Positions 8,285-17,393 of a stretch of DNA of 64,000 nucleotides are shown here, piece after piece. This stretch comes from JBKQVT01 sp963804825 (GTDB lineage: Bacteria > Planctomycetota > Planctomycetia > Pirellulales > Thermoguttaceae), in NCBI GenBank assembly GCA_963804825.1, contig CAWDRV010000006.1, forward strand, positions 62,001-126,000, in the 5' to 3' direction. The position numbers were made by a program, and so were the translations under genes. Position 1 is the stretch's first letter; every line of letters starts with the position of its first letter. The notes below the pieces were generated by a model, which saw nothing but the letters and a program-made list of their open reading frames with translations, had not been told where the DNA came from and ran no database searches.

Positions 8285-10162
8285 CTAGCCCTTTTCCGGA
8301 GAGGGATGAGACTCTGCGTCGTCTTTCCACACCGGCAGCGTCAGGCGGAAGACGGTCTTCTGGCCGGGGGTGCTTTCGCACTCGACCGTGCCGCCGTGGG
8401 CGGTGACGATCTCGCGGACGATGGCCAGCCCCAGCCCGCTGCCGGCGGGGGCCGTGTCGCCCGGCACGCGAAAATACCTCTCGAACACCAGCGGCACGTG
8501 CTGCGGGGGGATTCCCGAGCCGGTATCTGTCACCGAGAAGACGATCCGCCCGCCGGCTGCTTCCGCGGCGACGGTGATTCGTCCGCCCTGCGGCGTGTGC
8601 TTCAGCGAGTTGTCCAGCAGGTTGTGCAAGGCGTGCTGGAACTGGTCCTCATCGACCGCCACCGCCGTCAACGGGCCGGCATCCTCCAGGACGAGTTCCA
8701 CGCCTTGATCCTCGGCGCGGGGGCGGAACGACTCGACGGCCGCGTGCAACAGCGACGCCGGCCGAACGGGCTGCAAGCGGAGCCGGATCCGTCCCTGCTC
8801 CAGCTTGGCCAGGTCCAACAGATTGTTGATCATGATCAGGAGGCGTTCGGCGTTGTCGCGGGCATCGACCAGCAGCTCGATCTGTTTCGGCACCAACGGT
8901 CCCACGCACTCCTCCAACAGCAGGTGCAACACGATGCGGATGCTGGTCAGCGGCGTCTTCAGCTCGTGGCTGACGGTCGCCACGAGGTTGCTCTTCACCT
9001 CGTCCAGCAGCCGGAACCGCGTGATGTCCTCCAGCAGCACCGCCGCCCCAAGCGTTGCGCCCGAGGAATCGCGGATGGGCAGGATGCGGGGGAGGAAGGA
9101 ATGGGTCTTGTCGCCGACTTGCAGCACGACGGCCTTCTCGAAGCCCTCGGGCAGATATTCGCGTTGTTCGCGCAGCACGCCGGCCAACGGCTGCCGGAGC
9201 GACTCGGGCGGTTCCCAGATCGCCGCCGGGCTCCTTCGGTCCTCGCGCGGACGAACGCCCAGCAGGCGGCGGGCGACCGGATTGGCCATCTCGACCCGCT
9301 GCTGCGGATCGACCACGAGCACGGGATCGGGGAAAGAATCGATCGTCGCCTGGCTGGTCTGCTGCGCGCGGATCAACTGCGCATGATGCGTTTGGCGAAG
9401 CTCGCGGAGCTGCCGGGCCATGGTGTTGAAGGAACTGGCCAGTTGTCCCAGTTCATCGTTGGAGGTGATGGGCACGAGTTGGTCGAGGTTGCCCGCCCCG
9501 ATGGCCGCGGCCGATTCGGTGACGGCCTGAATGGGATAGAGGATCGTGCGGATGGTGCCGGCGACCAGCAGGACGGCCAGGGCGATGCCGAAGGCCAGGC
9601 CGCCGCCGTACCAGACGAGGGAGTGGTGCGCCAAGTCGCGCGACTGCTGATCGGTCTTTTCCATTTTCTCCTGGTTTATTTGGAGAATGCGGCCGGAGAC
9701 TTTCTTGATCTGGAGGAACGTGCCGTACAGGCCCGGCTTCTTGCCCTGGCCGAAATAGAGGCGATCGCGCTTCGCCTCCGTGTGGGCGAAGAACTCGTCC
9801 CCCTGGCGGCGATAATCGGCGCTGAGCGCGGTCAGCTCTTCGACCAGTTCCTCCTCGCCCGGCAAGAGGTGATGTTGTTGCTGCTCCTTGTCGAGGCTCT
9901 TGTCGTAGAGTTTCCACTGGTCCTGGTATTGCTGAGGGGACTGTTTTTCGCGTCCCGCCAGGGCGAACTGGAACGAGGAATCGATGCGTTCCAGGGCCTC
10001 GTTGAGGTCCCGCATGTAGATGACGCTGTCGTAATTCTCGCGGAGGATCAGGTCGATCCGGCCGCCGAGGTGGTAGATCAAGGCGGCCCCGGTTCCGCCC
10101 AGCGCGACCAGCAGGGCGAACAAGGGAAGCATGGCAACCAGGATTCGTCGGCGAAAGGTCAT
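8285..10162 (-). CDS. Membrane sensor histidine kinase (HAMP-PAS-HisKA-HATPase)
   Basis: The 625 residues comprise TM1 (about 8-30), a helical extracytoplasmic sensor region (30-185), TM2 (186-208), HAMP, a PAS-like domain (VLVVDPQQRVEMANPVARR) and the kinase core. The H-box is SHELKTPLTS, the N-box LLDNSLKHTPQGG, and the G-boxes are TDTGSGIPP and GSGLGLAIV. It lies 17 nt downstream of the sigma-54 activator gene on the same strand, so the pair is a two-component system. The start MTFRRR at 10162 is chosen because the longer open frame upstream belongs to the frameshifted activator. Its position next to kdpFABC suggests it drives kdp expression, with the stand-alone KdpD domain as a possible accessory sensor (inference). 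Confidence 0.9.
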   Translation of the reverse strand: MTFRRRILVAMLPLFALLVALGGTGAALIYHLGGRIDLILRENYDSVIYMRDLNEALERIDSSFQFALAGREKQSPQQYQDQWKLYDKSLDKEQQQHHLLPGEEELVEELTALSADYRRQGDEFFAHTEAKRDRLYFGQGKKPGLYGTFLQIKKVSGRILQINQEKMEKTDQQSRDLAHHSLVWYGGGLAFGIALAVLLVAGTIRTILYPIQAVTESAAAIGAGNLDQLVPITSNDELGQLASSFNTMARQLRELRQTHHAQLIRAQQTSQATIDSFPDPVLVVDPQQRVEMANPVARRLLGVRPREDRRSPAAIWEPPESLRQPLAGVLREQREYLPEGFEKAVVLQVGDKTHSFLPRILPIRDSSGATLGAAVLLEDITRFRLLDEVKSNLVATVSHELKTPLTSIRIVLHLLLEECVGPLVPKQIELLVDARDNAERLLIMINNLLDLAKLEQGRIRLRLQPVRPASLLHAAVESFRPRAEDQGVELVLEDAGPLTAVAVDEDQFQHALHNLLDNSLKHTPQGGRITVAAEAAGGRIVFSVTDTGSGIPPQHVPLVFERYFRVPGDTAPAGSGLGLAIVREIVTAHGGTVECESTPGQKTVFRLTLPVWKDDAESHPSPEKG

Positions 10163-10179
10163 GGCGTGGGTCGGGCTGT

Positions 10180-11533
10180 TCAGATTCCGAGTTTCTTTCG
10201 TTTCCGGTAAAGGGTGCTGGGGTCGATGCCCAGCCGGTCCGCGGCCTCTTCCATGGTGGCCGTCGCGGCCAGCACGCGGCGGATGTGCTCCGCCTCGACC
10301 TGTTCGAGCGTCATCGAGTCGGCATCGGCGACAGCGTCGGCGACGGCGACGCCGGCGGGTGTCCGTGCTTCCGAGCGGCGAGGGCAGGTGGCGGAACTCG
10401 ACCAACGGTCCGGAGGCGAGGATGACGCCGCGCTCGACCGCGTTGCGCAGCTCGCGGATGTTGCCGGGCCATGCGTAACGGAGCAAGGCATCTCGCACCG
10501 GCCCGGCGAATCCCGAAATCGCCTTGCCGTTTTGCCGGGCGAAGAACCGCAGCAGGTGCTCGGCCAGGGGCAGGATGTCGCCGGTCCGCTGGCGCAAGCG
10601 GCGGCAGCGTCACCTCGATCACGTTGAGGCGGTAGAAGAGGTCTTCGCGGAACGAGCCGGCGGCCAGCTCGGCTTCGAGGTCGCGGTTGGTGGCGGCCAG
10701 GATGCGGACATTGCTGGCCCGGGTCCGCGTTTCCCCGATCCGTTCGTAGCACCGCTCCTGGAGCAGCCGCAACAGCTTCGGCTGCAAGGCCAGCGGCAAG
10801 TCGCCGATTTCGTCGAGCAGGAGGGTGCCGCCCTCCGCGGCGGCGACTTTGCCGATCGTGTCGCGCACCGCGCCGGTGAACGCGCCCTGGACGTGGCCGA
10901 ACAGTTCGCTTTCGAGCAGTTCGGCCGAGAGGCTGGGGCAGGGGACAGTGACGAAGGGGCCGGCGGCCCGCGGGCTGCGGGCGTGGATGGCGCGGGCGAG
11001 GACTCCCTTGCCCGTGCCGCTCTCGCCGCGAAGCAGGATGGTCGCTTCGCTCGCCGGCGGTCTTGAAGGCCACGTCGAGGGCCTCGCGCATCGCGGGCTC
11101 GACGGTTTGCAGGTCGGCTTCGGGCAGCGACGGCGCGGACCTGCTCCTCCAAGTCTTCGACTTGGCATTTCAGCCGCCGCAGTTGGGCGATCCGATCGAG
11201 GACCAACCGAAGTTGCTCGGGGGTGAAGGGCTTGGGCAGATAGTCGAATGCCCCGCGCCGCATCGCCTCGACGGCCGTTTCGATCGTGGCATAGGCCGTC
11301 ACGACGACCACGTGCAGCCCGGGGGCCAGACCCAGGAGCCGCGGCAACAGGTCGAGCCCTTGCTCTTGGGCCAGCCGCAGATCCAGCAGGGCCATCTCGA
11401 ACGGCCGCCGGCCCAGGAGTTCCAGGGCCTGGCTGCCGTCGCGGGCCTCGGCGGCCTGATGCCCCATCACCTCCAGCGACGTTCGCAAGGTGCGTCGGAG
11501 ACTGGCGTCATCGTCAATGACGAGGATGTTCAT
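10180..11533 (-). CDS. NtrC-family sigma-54-dependent response regulator (several frameshifts)
   Basis: Piecing together three frames gives about 450 residues. The receiver domain (VIDDDAS, ALLDLRL, VVTAYAT, LPKPF) starts at 11533. The AAA+ domain has Walker A GESGTGKG, the sigma-54-contacting GAFTGA loop, Walker B GGTLLLDEIGDLP and WPGNIREL. The Fis-type HTH ends ADRLGIDPSTLYRKRKKLGI at 10180. Frame breaks lie near 11130, 11050, 10600 and 10360. All domains are otherwise intact, so I treat them as sequence errors. Response regulators with GAFTGA activate sigma-54 RNA polymerase. This one sits divergently upstream of the kdp operon and is its likely activator, in place of the OmpR-type KdpE. 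Confidence 0.87.
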
Positions 11534-11536
11534 TAG

Positions 11537-11635
11537 GTTGCATTCTGCACGACGGGCCATGCAACTTGCAATACCCGGCCGTCCAGGCGCACGCTTCCTG
11601 CTTGACGTAACTCATTGCGCATAAGCCGGTTGCAT
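11537..11635. promoter_or_regulatory. Repeated GTTGCAT motifs, candidate activator-binding sites
   Basis: GTTGCAT at 11537-11543 and its inverse ATGCAAC at 11559-11565 form a dyad with 15 bp between the arms. A further GTTGCAT lies at 11629-11635. They sit 20-120 bp upstream of the candidate -24/-12 promoter in the divergent spacer between the activator and kdp genes, where enhancer sites for an NtrC-type protein are expected. The repeat is seen; the binding role is inferred. Confidence 0.5.
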
Positions 11636-11649
11636 CTGATTCTTTAATT

Positions 11650-11666
11650 TCGGCACGGCGAATGCA
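11650..11666 (+). promoter_or_regulatory. Candidate sigma-54 (-24/-12) promoter of the kdp operon
   Basis: The sequence TCGGCACGGCGAATGCA keeps GG (11652-11653) and GC (11664-11665) with exactly 10 nt between them, and GGCACG matches the -24 consensus. There are two mismatches to the YTGGCACGRNNNTTGCW consensus. Predicted transcription would begin near 11677, about 45 nt before the first gene of the operon. The adjacent GAFTGA-type activator makes this assignment sensible. Confidence 0.55.
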
Positions 11667-11721
11667 AACAGGAAGGTGCAGTTGCGATGCCGACCGCGGC
11701 TACGCTTCTGGGGGTTCGACC

Positions 11722-12174
11722 ATGTATTGGCATCCGTGGAAAAGACTGATGGCGCTGAGCTGGGCCGTCGCAGGCGGTGGAATCCTGGCCTGCGCGGCGG
11801 CCCTGCTGGAGCTGCTCGCTCCAACCGCGTCGGCCGCGGTCTTTCTCACCATGACGGCCGTGCTCGGATTGGTGATTGCGGGGGTGGTTGCCATCTTTGC
11901 CTGGCTGTGCGGCTGCTGGGACGACGCCTGGCCGGACCGTGGGGACCGTGTGGACCGGCTGGCCGAGGCCGCCAAGCGTCGGTCGGATGCCTTGGCGAGA
12001 AAGGCCGCCGCGTTGCATAAGTCCCTGGAGCAGGAACGACGCCAAAGGCTTCGGGAGTTTCCCCCGCAGACCTGCGCGGGCGAGAGCTGCCGGACGACGC
12101 TCCGCGGATTCGAGCGGCCGAAATCGCACCCGGCGGGAGCAGCGGCCGCCAATCCCAGGCGGCACGGTCAATGA
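11722..12174 (+). CDS. Small membrane protein at the head of the kdp operon
   Basis: This 150-residue protein is not one I recognise. It has two hydrophobic helices near the N-terminus (about residues 10-30 and 38-63, ending AWLCGCW) and a highly basic, Arg-rich hydrophilic tail with RSDALARKAAALHKSLEQERRQ as a likely short coiled coil. The start MYWHPWKR at 11722 fits the operon promoter; an earlier in-frame ATG at 11662 would lie on the predicted -12 element. It precedes kdpF in the same direction, so it may modulate or report on the Kdp pump. That is inference from position only. Confidence 0.55.
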   Translation: MYWHPWKRLMALSWAVAGGGILACAAALLELLAPTASAAVFLTMTAVLGLVIAGVVAIFAWLCGCWDDAWPDRGDRVDRLAEAAKRRSDALARKAAALHKSLEQERRQRLREFPPQTCAGESCRTTLRGFERPKSHPAGAAAANPRRHGQ

Positions 12175-12288
12175 GGGCTGGAAAGAAGATTGTTTGAGCA
12201 AGACATGGAAGTGCCGCGCGGCGGGCAGCCTGTGGTTCCCCCTTCCTCTTGACGCACACCATAGAATCATTCATAAGGAGCAGCCGTT

Positions 12289-12384
12289 ATGGACCTTTAC
12301 CTGTGGATTCCCGCCATGGTCCTCTTGGGGTTGGCCGTGTTCGGCTTGATGTTCGCTTGCATTTCCGCCTGTGACAAAGTGTGA
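12289..12384 (+). CDS. 31-residue membrane peptide upstream of kdpF
   Basis: A short frame encodes a single hydrophobic helix (MDLYLWIPAMVLLGLAVFG...) ending CDKV. AAGGAG (12275-12280) lies 8 nt before the ATG, and the stop is 9 nt before kdpF. It resembles the small single-helix peptides with a C-terminal C(D/E)-K/R-hydrophobic end that I recall next to kdpF in other bacteria, though I cannot check this. It may be a Kdp-complex accessory peptide (inference). Confidence 0.6.
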   Translation: MDLYLWIPAMVLLGLAVFGLMFACISACDKV

Positions 12385-12393
12385 GACAAGACG

Positions 12394-12483
12394 ATGGAAA
12401 CGTTGACCTGGGTGACGGCGGTTGTCACGGTGCTGCTGTTGGTTTATCTGTTTGCCGCGTTGGTGCGGCCGGAATGGTTTTAA
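12394..12483 (+). CDS. kdpF: Potassium-transporting ATPase small subunit KdpF
   Basis: The 29-residue product has one transmembrane helix followed by VYLFAALVRPEWF, the hallmark KdpF ending (Y-L-F-x-A-L-x-R-P-E-x-F). KdpF stabilises the KdpABC complex in the membrane. The gene lies 13 nt before kdpA. Confidence 0.9.
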   Translation: METLTWVTAVVTVLLLVYLFAALVRPEWF

Positions 12484-12496
12484 TAGGGAACACGCC

Positions 12497-14258
12497 ATGT
12501 TCGACTTTCAAGTCTGGTTTCTTCCCATCTTGATCCTGGTGGTGACGACGCTGCTGGCGATTCCCTTCAGCCGCTATCTGGCCTGGATCATGGAGGGCCG
12601 GTATCACGCGCCGCGGTTTCTGCGTTGGATCGAGCAGCGCGTGGACACCGGGCCGCAAAACTGGAAACAGTACGCCGTCGCCATGATGCTGTTCAACACG
12701 CTGATGTTCGTCTTCGGGTTCGTCGTGCTGGCGATCCAACCGAAGGTCGATTTGGGGTTGAACCCGGACGTCAAGGGGATGCTGGCCCCGACGACCATCT
12801 TCAACGCGGTCTGCTCGTTCCTGACGAACACGAACTTGCAGCACTACTCCGGGGAGCAGCATCTTTCCTATTTCAGCCAGATATTCTTCGTTTGCTGGAA
12901 CATGTTCCTGTCGGCGAGCGTGGGTTTTTGCGGGCTGGTGGCGATTATCCGCGCCTTGCGGAGCGACCCGCACGTGGGCAACTACTACTTGGACATGTGG
13001 CGCGTCGTCGCGTACACGTTCGTGCCGGCCAGTCTCATCATGGGGGTGGTGCTCATGGCCGACGGCGTTCCCATGACGCTCCGCGGCGCCGCCAACGTGG
13101 CCACGCTCGAGCAGGGGGCGATGGGACAGGACGAGCAAGGCCATCCGCAACCGCAGCAGATCTGCCCGCGGTCCGGTGGCCGCCATCATGCCCATCAAGC
13201 ACCTGGGCACGAACGGCGGCGGGTTCTTCGGCGCCAATTCAGCCCATCCCTTCGAGAACCCCAGCGCGTGGAGCAATTTCCTTTCGGTCATGAACTATTG
13301 CTTGTATCCCTTCGCGCTGGTGCTGATGTTCGGCCGCATGTTGCGGCAGATGCGCCACGCCTGGGTGATCTTCGGCGTGATGATGTCGATGTTCGTCGTC
13401 ACGATCGCTTGGGGAATCTATTGGGACACGCTCGCGCCGAACCCCGGGCTGGCCGGGCTGCCCGTCGATCAGCACCTCGGCAACCTCGAGGGCAAGGAAC
13501 TTCGCTTCGGCACATCCGCCGGGCCGACGTTCGCCGCCGGGACCACCGCGATCTCCTGCGGCTCGGTCGATTGCTCCCACGACAGCCTGAACCCCTTGGC
13601 CGGACTCTCCCCGTTGACCGGCATGTGGCTCAACTGCATTTACGGGGGCAAGGGCGTGGGCATGATCAACCTGCTCTTGTACTTGATCGTCGGCGTGTTC
13701 ATCGCCGGGCTGATGGTGGGCCGCACGCCGGAATACTTGGGCAAGAAGGTCGAGGCCCGGGAAATGAAACTGGCCATGATCGCCTTGTTGGTCCATCCGA
13801 TCTTGATCTTGATGCCGGCCGGGATTTTCGCCGCCACCGACATGGGCGCCAAGTCGACGGGCAACCCGGCCGCGCACGGACTGTCGGAAATGGTCTACGA
13901 GTTCAGCTCGGCCTCGGCCAACAACGGCTCCGAGTTCGGGGGCCTGAACACGTGCTGGGGACCCAACGACAATGCCGACAACCATGCCGCCCCGTATAGC
14001 CGGCCGTGGGACATCGCCACGGGGCTGGTGATGCTGCTGAGCCGGTTCATCCCGGTCATCGCGCCGTTGGCCTTCGCCGCCAGCCTGGGGGCGAAGAAAC
14101 CGACGCCCTTTACCGTCGGCACGATGAGGACCGATACGCTGACCTTCGGATTGCTCCTGTTGGGCACGATCCTGCTGGTCGGCGCGCTGTTGTTTCTGCC
14201 GGTTGCCGCGCTGGGGCCCGTCGCCGAGCACCTGGGACCGATCCCGTTCGGAAGGTGA
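12497..14258 (+). CDS. kdpA: Potassium-transporting ATPase subunit KdpA (frameshifted)
   Basis: KdpA is the channel-like K+-selecting subunit of the Kdp P-type pump in the inner membrane. Selectivity-loop regions are visible: FLTNTNLQHYSGE, KHLGTNGGGFFGANSAHPFENP split over the repair point, and SASANNGSEFGGL. The frame changes near 13162, between PQQI and ARGPVAAIMPIK, which is where the conserved ARGP motif should begin, so one indel is likely. Repaired length is about 586 residues, slightly longer than usual because of inserts in extracytoplasmic loops (for example around 13490-13600). It is followed 51 nt later by kdpB. Confidence 0.93.
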
Positions 14259-14309
14259 TTGCGGAGCCGGCCGTTTGAACCGGCAACGAAAAAGGAATCG
14301 AGACGTACG

Positions 14310-16494
14310 ATGTCTGACGCACTCTTGACAGAACCCCACCCCGGCAAGCCGCCGGAAGACCTGAAGCTGGTCCGCCGGGCCAGCCGCAAGGCCGGCCTGT
14401 TCGACCGGCAACTGCTCCGCACGGCCTTCCGCCAGTCGTTGACGATGCTCCGGCCCGACATCCAGTGGAAGAACCCGGTGATGTTCACGGTCGAGGTGGG
14501 CACGGTCTTGACGCTGGGCTACACGGTGGCGAAGCTGCTGGGCGCGGCGATGGTGGCCGACCTCCGCTACCTGCTGTGGCTGGATTTCTGGCTCGTCGCG
14601 ACGTTGCTGTTCGCCAATTTCGCGTCGGCGATTGCCGAGGCGCGGGGCAAGGCCCAGGCCGATGCGCTGCGGAAGACGCGGCGCTCGACCCCGGCCCGGC
14701 GCATCCGCCCGGACGGCCGTCTGGAAGAGACGGTCTCGACGGCCCTCCACAGCGGCGACCGGGTCGAGATTGTCGCCGGCGAGATCGTTCCCGAGCGACG
14801 GCGAGATCGTCGAGGGCGTGGCCTCGATCGACGAGTCGGCCATTACCGGCGAGTCGGCCCCGGTCATCCGCGAGGCCGGCGGCGACCGCTCCGGAGTGAC
14901 CGGCGGCACCCGCGTGTTGTCCGATCGCATCGTCGTCCAGATCACCGCCAATCCGGGCAATTCCTTCCTCGACCGCATGATCGCCCTGGTCGAGGGCGCC
15001 ATCCGCCAGCGGACGCCCAACGAAATCGCGCTGTCGCTGGTCCTGGCCGCCTTCACGCTGATCTTCCTCATCGTCACCGCGACGCTGTGGCCGATGGCCC
15101 TTCATGCCGAGCAATATATGTCCGTGCTGAACGGCGCGGCGGTGAAATGCCTGGGCACGGACGTTCCCACGCTGGTGGCCCTGCTGGTCTGCTTGATTCC
15201 CACGACGATCGGCGCCCTGCTGGCGGCCATCGGCATCGCCGGCATGGACCGGGCCCTGCGGGCGAACATCATCGCCAAGAGCGGCAAGGCGGTCGAAGTG
15301 GCCGGCGACGTCGATACGCTGCTCTTGGACAAGACCGGCACGATCACGGTGGGCAATCGCCGGGCGACGCAGTTCATTCCGTTCGGCGATTTCACGGCCG
15401 CCGAGGTTGCCCGCCTGGCGGCCCTGGCCTCGGCCGCCGACGAAACGCCGGAAGGGAAGAGCATCGTGGACCTCTTCCACGACTTCGGCGGCGACGGCGT
15501 GGATCGGCACGGCCGGAAGGGCGCCATCGGCGAGGGCGCGGTCCCGGACGGCGCCCGCTTCATCCCCTTCACGGCCCAGACGCGGATGAGCGGCATCGAC
15601 CTGGCCGACGGCCGCCAGGTCCGCAAAGGGGCCCCGGACGCCATTCTCCGTCACGTTCAGCGGCAAGACGGGTCGGCGCCGCGGGCGGTGGAGAGCACCG
15701 TGGCCGACGTGGCCGGCAAGGGGGCCACGCCGCTGCTGGTCAGCGAGGGTTCGCGGGTTGCCGGGATGGTGGTGCTGGAAGACATCCTCAAGCCGGCGGT
15801 CGCCGAGCGCTTCGAGCGGTTGCGGCGGATGGGCCTGCGGACCGTGATGGTCACCGGCGACAATCCCTTGACCGCCAAGGCCATTGCGCGGCAGGCCGGC
15901 GTGGACGACTACATCGCCGAGGCGACCCCCGAGGCGAAGCTCGCCTACATCCGCAAGGAACAGGCCGCCGGCAAGTTGGTCGCCATGATGGGCGACGGCA
16001 CGAACGACGCCCCCGCCTTGGCCCAGGCCGACGTGGGCGTGGCCATGAACTCCGGCACCCAGGCCGCCAAGGAAGCCGGCAACATGGTCGATCTCGACAG
16101 CGATCCCACCAAGCTGATCGAGGTCGTCGAGATCGGCAAGCAACTGCTGATGACCCGCGGCGCGCTGACGACCTTCTCCATCGCCAACGACGTGGCGAAG
16201 TATTTCGCCATCGTGCCGGCCATGTTCGCCGGCATGCTGCCGTGGCTGAAAAAGATCGACATTATGAACCTGCACTCCGCCACTTCGGCCATCCTTTCGG
16301 CGGTGATCTTCAACGCCGTCATCATCCCGCTGCTGATCCCGATCGCCCTGAAGGGCGTGAAATACCGGCCCATCGGCGCCGACGCCCTGTTGCGCCGCAA
16401 CCTGCTGATCTGGGGCCTGGGGGGCGTGATCGTTCCGTTCGTCGGCATCAAGTTGATCGACATGATCCTGGTCGCGCTGAATATCCTTGCGTAA
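14310..16494 (+). CDS. kdpB: Potassium-transporting ATPase ATP-binding subunit KdpB (frameshifted)
   Basis: KdpB is the catalytic P-type ATPase subunit. It carries the A-domain TGES motif (ESAITGESAPV), the phosphorylated Asp in DKTGTIT (near 15330), VMVTGDNPLTAKAIA and MGDGTNDAPALAQADVGVAM. The frame moves by one base near 14795 within EIVPSDGEIVEG, the conserved actuator region, and resumes correctly. The repaired length is about 727 residues, longer than the usual 680 because of an N-terminal extension. The start at 14310 follows the kdpA stop. kdpC follows after 16 nt, so translation is probably coupled. Confidence 0.94.
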
Positions 16495-16510
16495 CAAAGG
16501 AACTCAAGGC

Positions 16511-17281
16511 ATGAATGCCCATTTTCGTGCGAACCTCTGGTTGCTGGTGTTGACCGTGGCGCTTTGCTGCATCCTCTATCCGCTGGCGCTCTGGGGCATC
16601 GGCCAGACGTTTTTCCGCCAGCAGGCGCAAGGAAGCTTGTTGGACGCCAAGGGCCGGCCGGTCACGGACGAAAAGGACGAAAAGAACGCCGTCGGCTCGC
16701 GGCTGATCGCCCAGCCTTTCAAGGGCGACGAATACTTTCAGCCGCGGCCGTCGGCGGCGTCGTACAACGCGGCGGCCTCCGGGTGTTCCAACCTGGCCGC
16801 CAGCAATCCGCAACTCCGCCAGCGCGTGGCCGACCAACTCGAATCGATGGTGAAAGACGTGAAATATCGGAGCGGCCCGAAAAAGGGCCAGCTTGTCGGC
16901 CCCGACGTGGAGAAGTGGTTCCAAGACCAGCCTGCCGCCGGAAAATCGAAAACGGCGTCCCAGCTCGCCAAGTTCTGCCAGTGGCACGAACAGCATCCGG
17001 ACGAGGATTTGCAACTGATCCCCGCCGACGCAGTGACAACCTCCGGCTCGGGGCTGGACCCCGACATTACGCTCGCCAACGCCTTGTGGCAATTGGATCG
17101 CGTGGCCGGCGCGTGGGCGGAAAAGACCCACACCGACGTGGCCACGGTGCACGGCGATATCGAAAAGTTGCTCGGCCAGATGAGCCATTCGCCGGCGGGC
17201 GGACTCTTCGGCGAGCCGTTGGTCAACGTGCTGGAGATCAACCTGGCGTTGCGCAGCCGTTACCAAGACCACGGCCGCTGA
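16511..17281 (+). CDS. kdpC: Potassium-transporting ATPase subunit KdpC
   Basis: KdpC is the single-span subunit needed for pump assembly and ATP affinity. One N-terminal transmembrane helix is followed by FRQQAQGSLL, SRLIAQPF, YFQPRPSAA and the C-terminal DPDITLANA plus LFGEPLVNVLEINLAL blocks. At 256 residues it is longer than the usual about 190. The extra material lies between the RPSAA and SGLDPDI blocks (about residues 110-170) and is hydrophilic and Lys/Gln-rich. This is the last gene of the kdp operon and is followed by a terminator. Confidence 0.93.
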   Translation: MNAHFRANLWLLVLTVALCCILYPLALWGIGQTFFRQQAQGSLLDAKGRPVTDEKDEKNAVGSRLIAQPFKGDEYFQPRPSAASYNAAASGCSNLAASNPQLRQRVADQLESMVKDVKYRSGPKKGQLVGPDVEKWFQDQPAAGKSKTASQLAKFCQWHEQHPDEDLQLIPADAVTTSGSGLDPDITLANALWQLDRVAGAWAEKTHTDVATVHGDIEKLLGQMSHSPAGGLFGEPLVNVLEINLALRSRYQDHGR

Positions 17282-17303
17282 CGGCCGCCACACTGCCTCG
17301 TTT

Positions 17304-17371
17304 CCTCGCTCGGCCCCCGTCCGAGGTCTTTACGGCTGCACACCGGATGCGGGGTCTGAGCGAGGTTTTTT
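17304..17371 (+). terminator. Rho-independent terminator of the kdp operon
   Basis: CCTCGCTC (17304-17311) pairs with GAGCGAGG (17358-17365), with an additional GCCCC/GGGGT inner pairing, followed directly by six T residues (17366-17371). It lies 23 nt after the kdpC stop. Confidence 0.75.
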
Positions 17372-17393
17372 GTCAAACGATGTATCATCCGCG

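Noticed and set aside
7649..10210. Long plus-strand open frame of 853 codons over the kinase genes
   Set aside because: It is the antisense shadow of the Uma2 and histidine kinase genes, which have clear motifs; the translated frame has none.
13162..13163. Programmed frameshift in kdpA
   Set aside because: No slippery heptamer or downstream structure is evident, and similar breaks occur in many unrelated genes here, so an indel is simpler.
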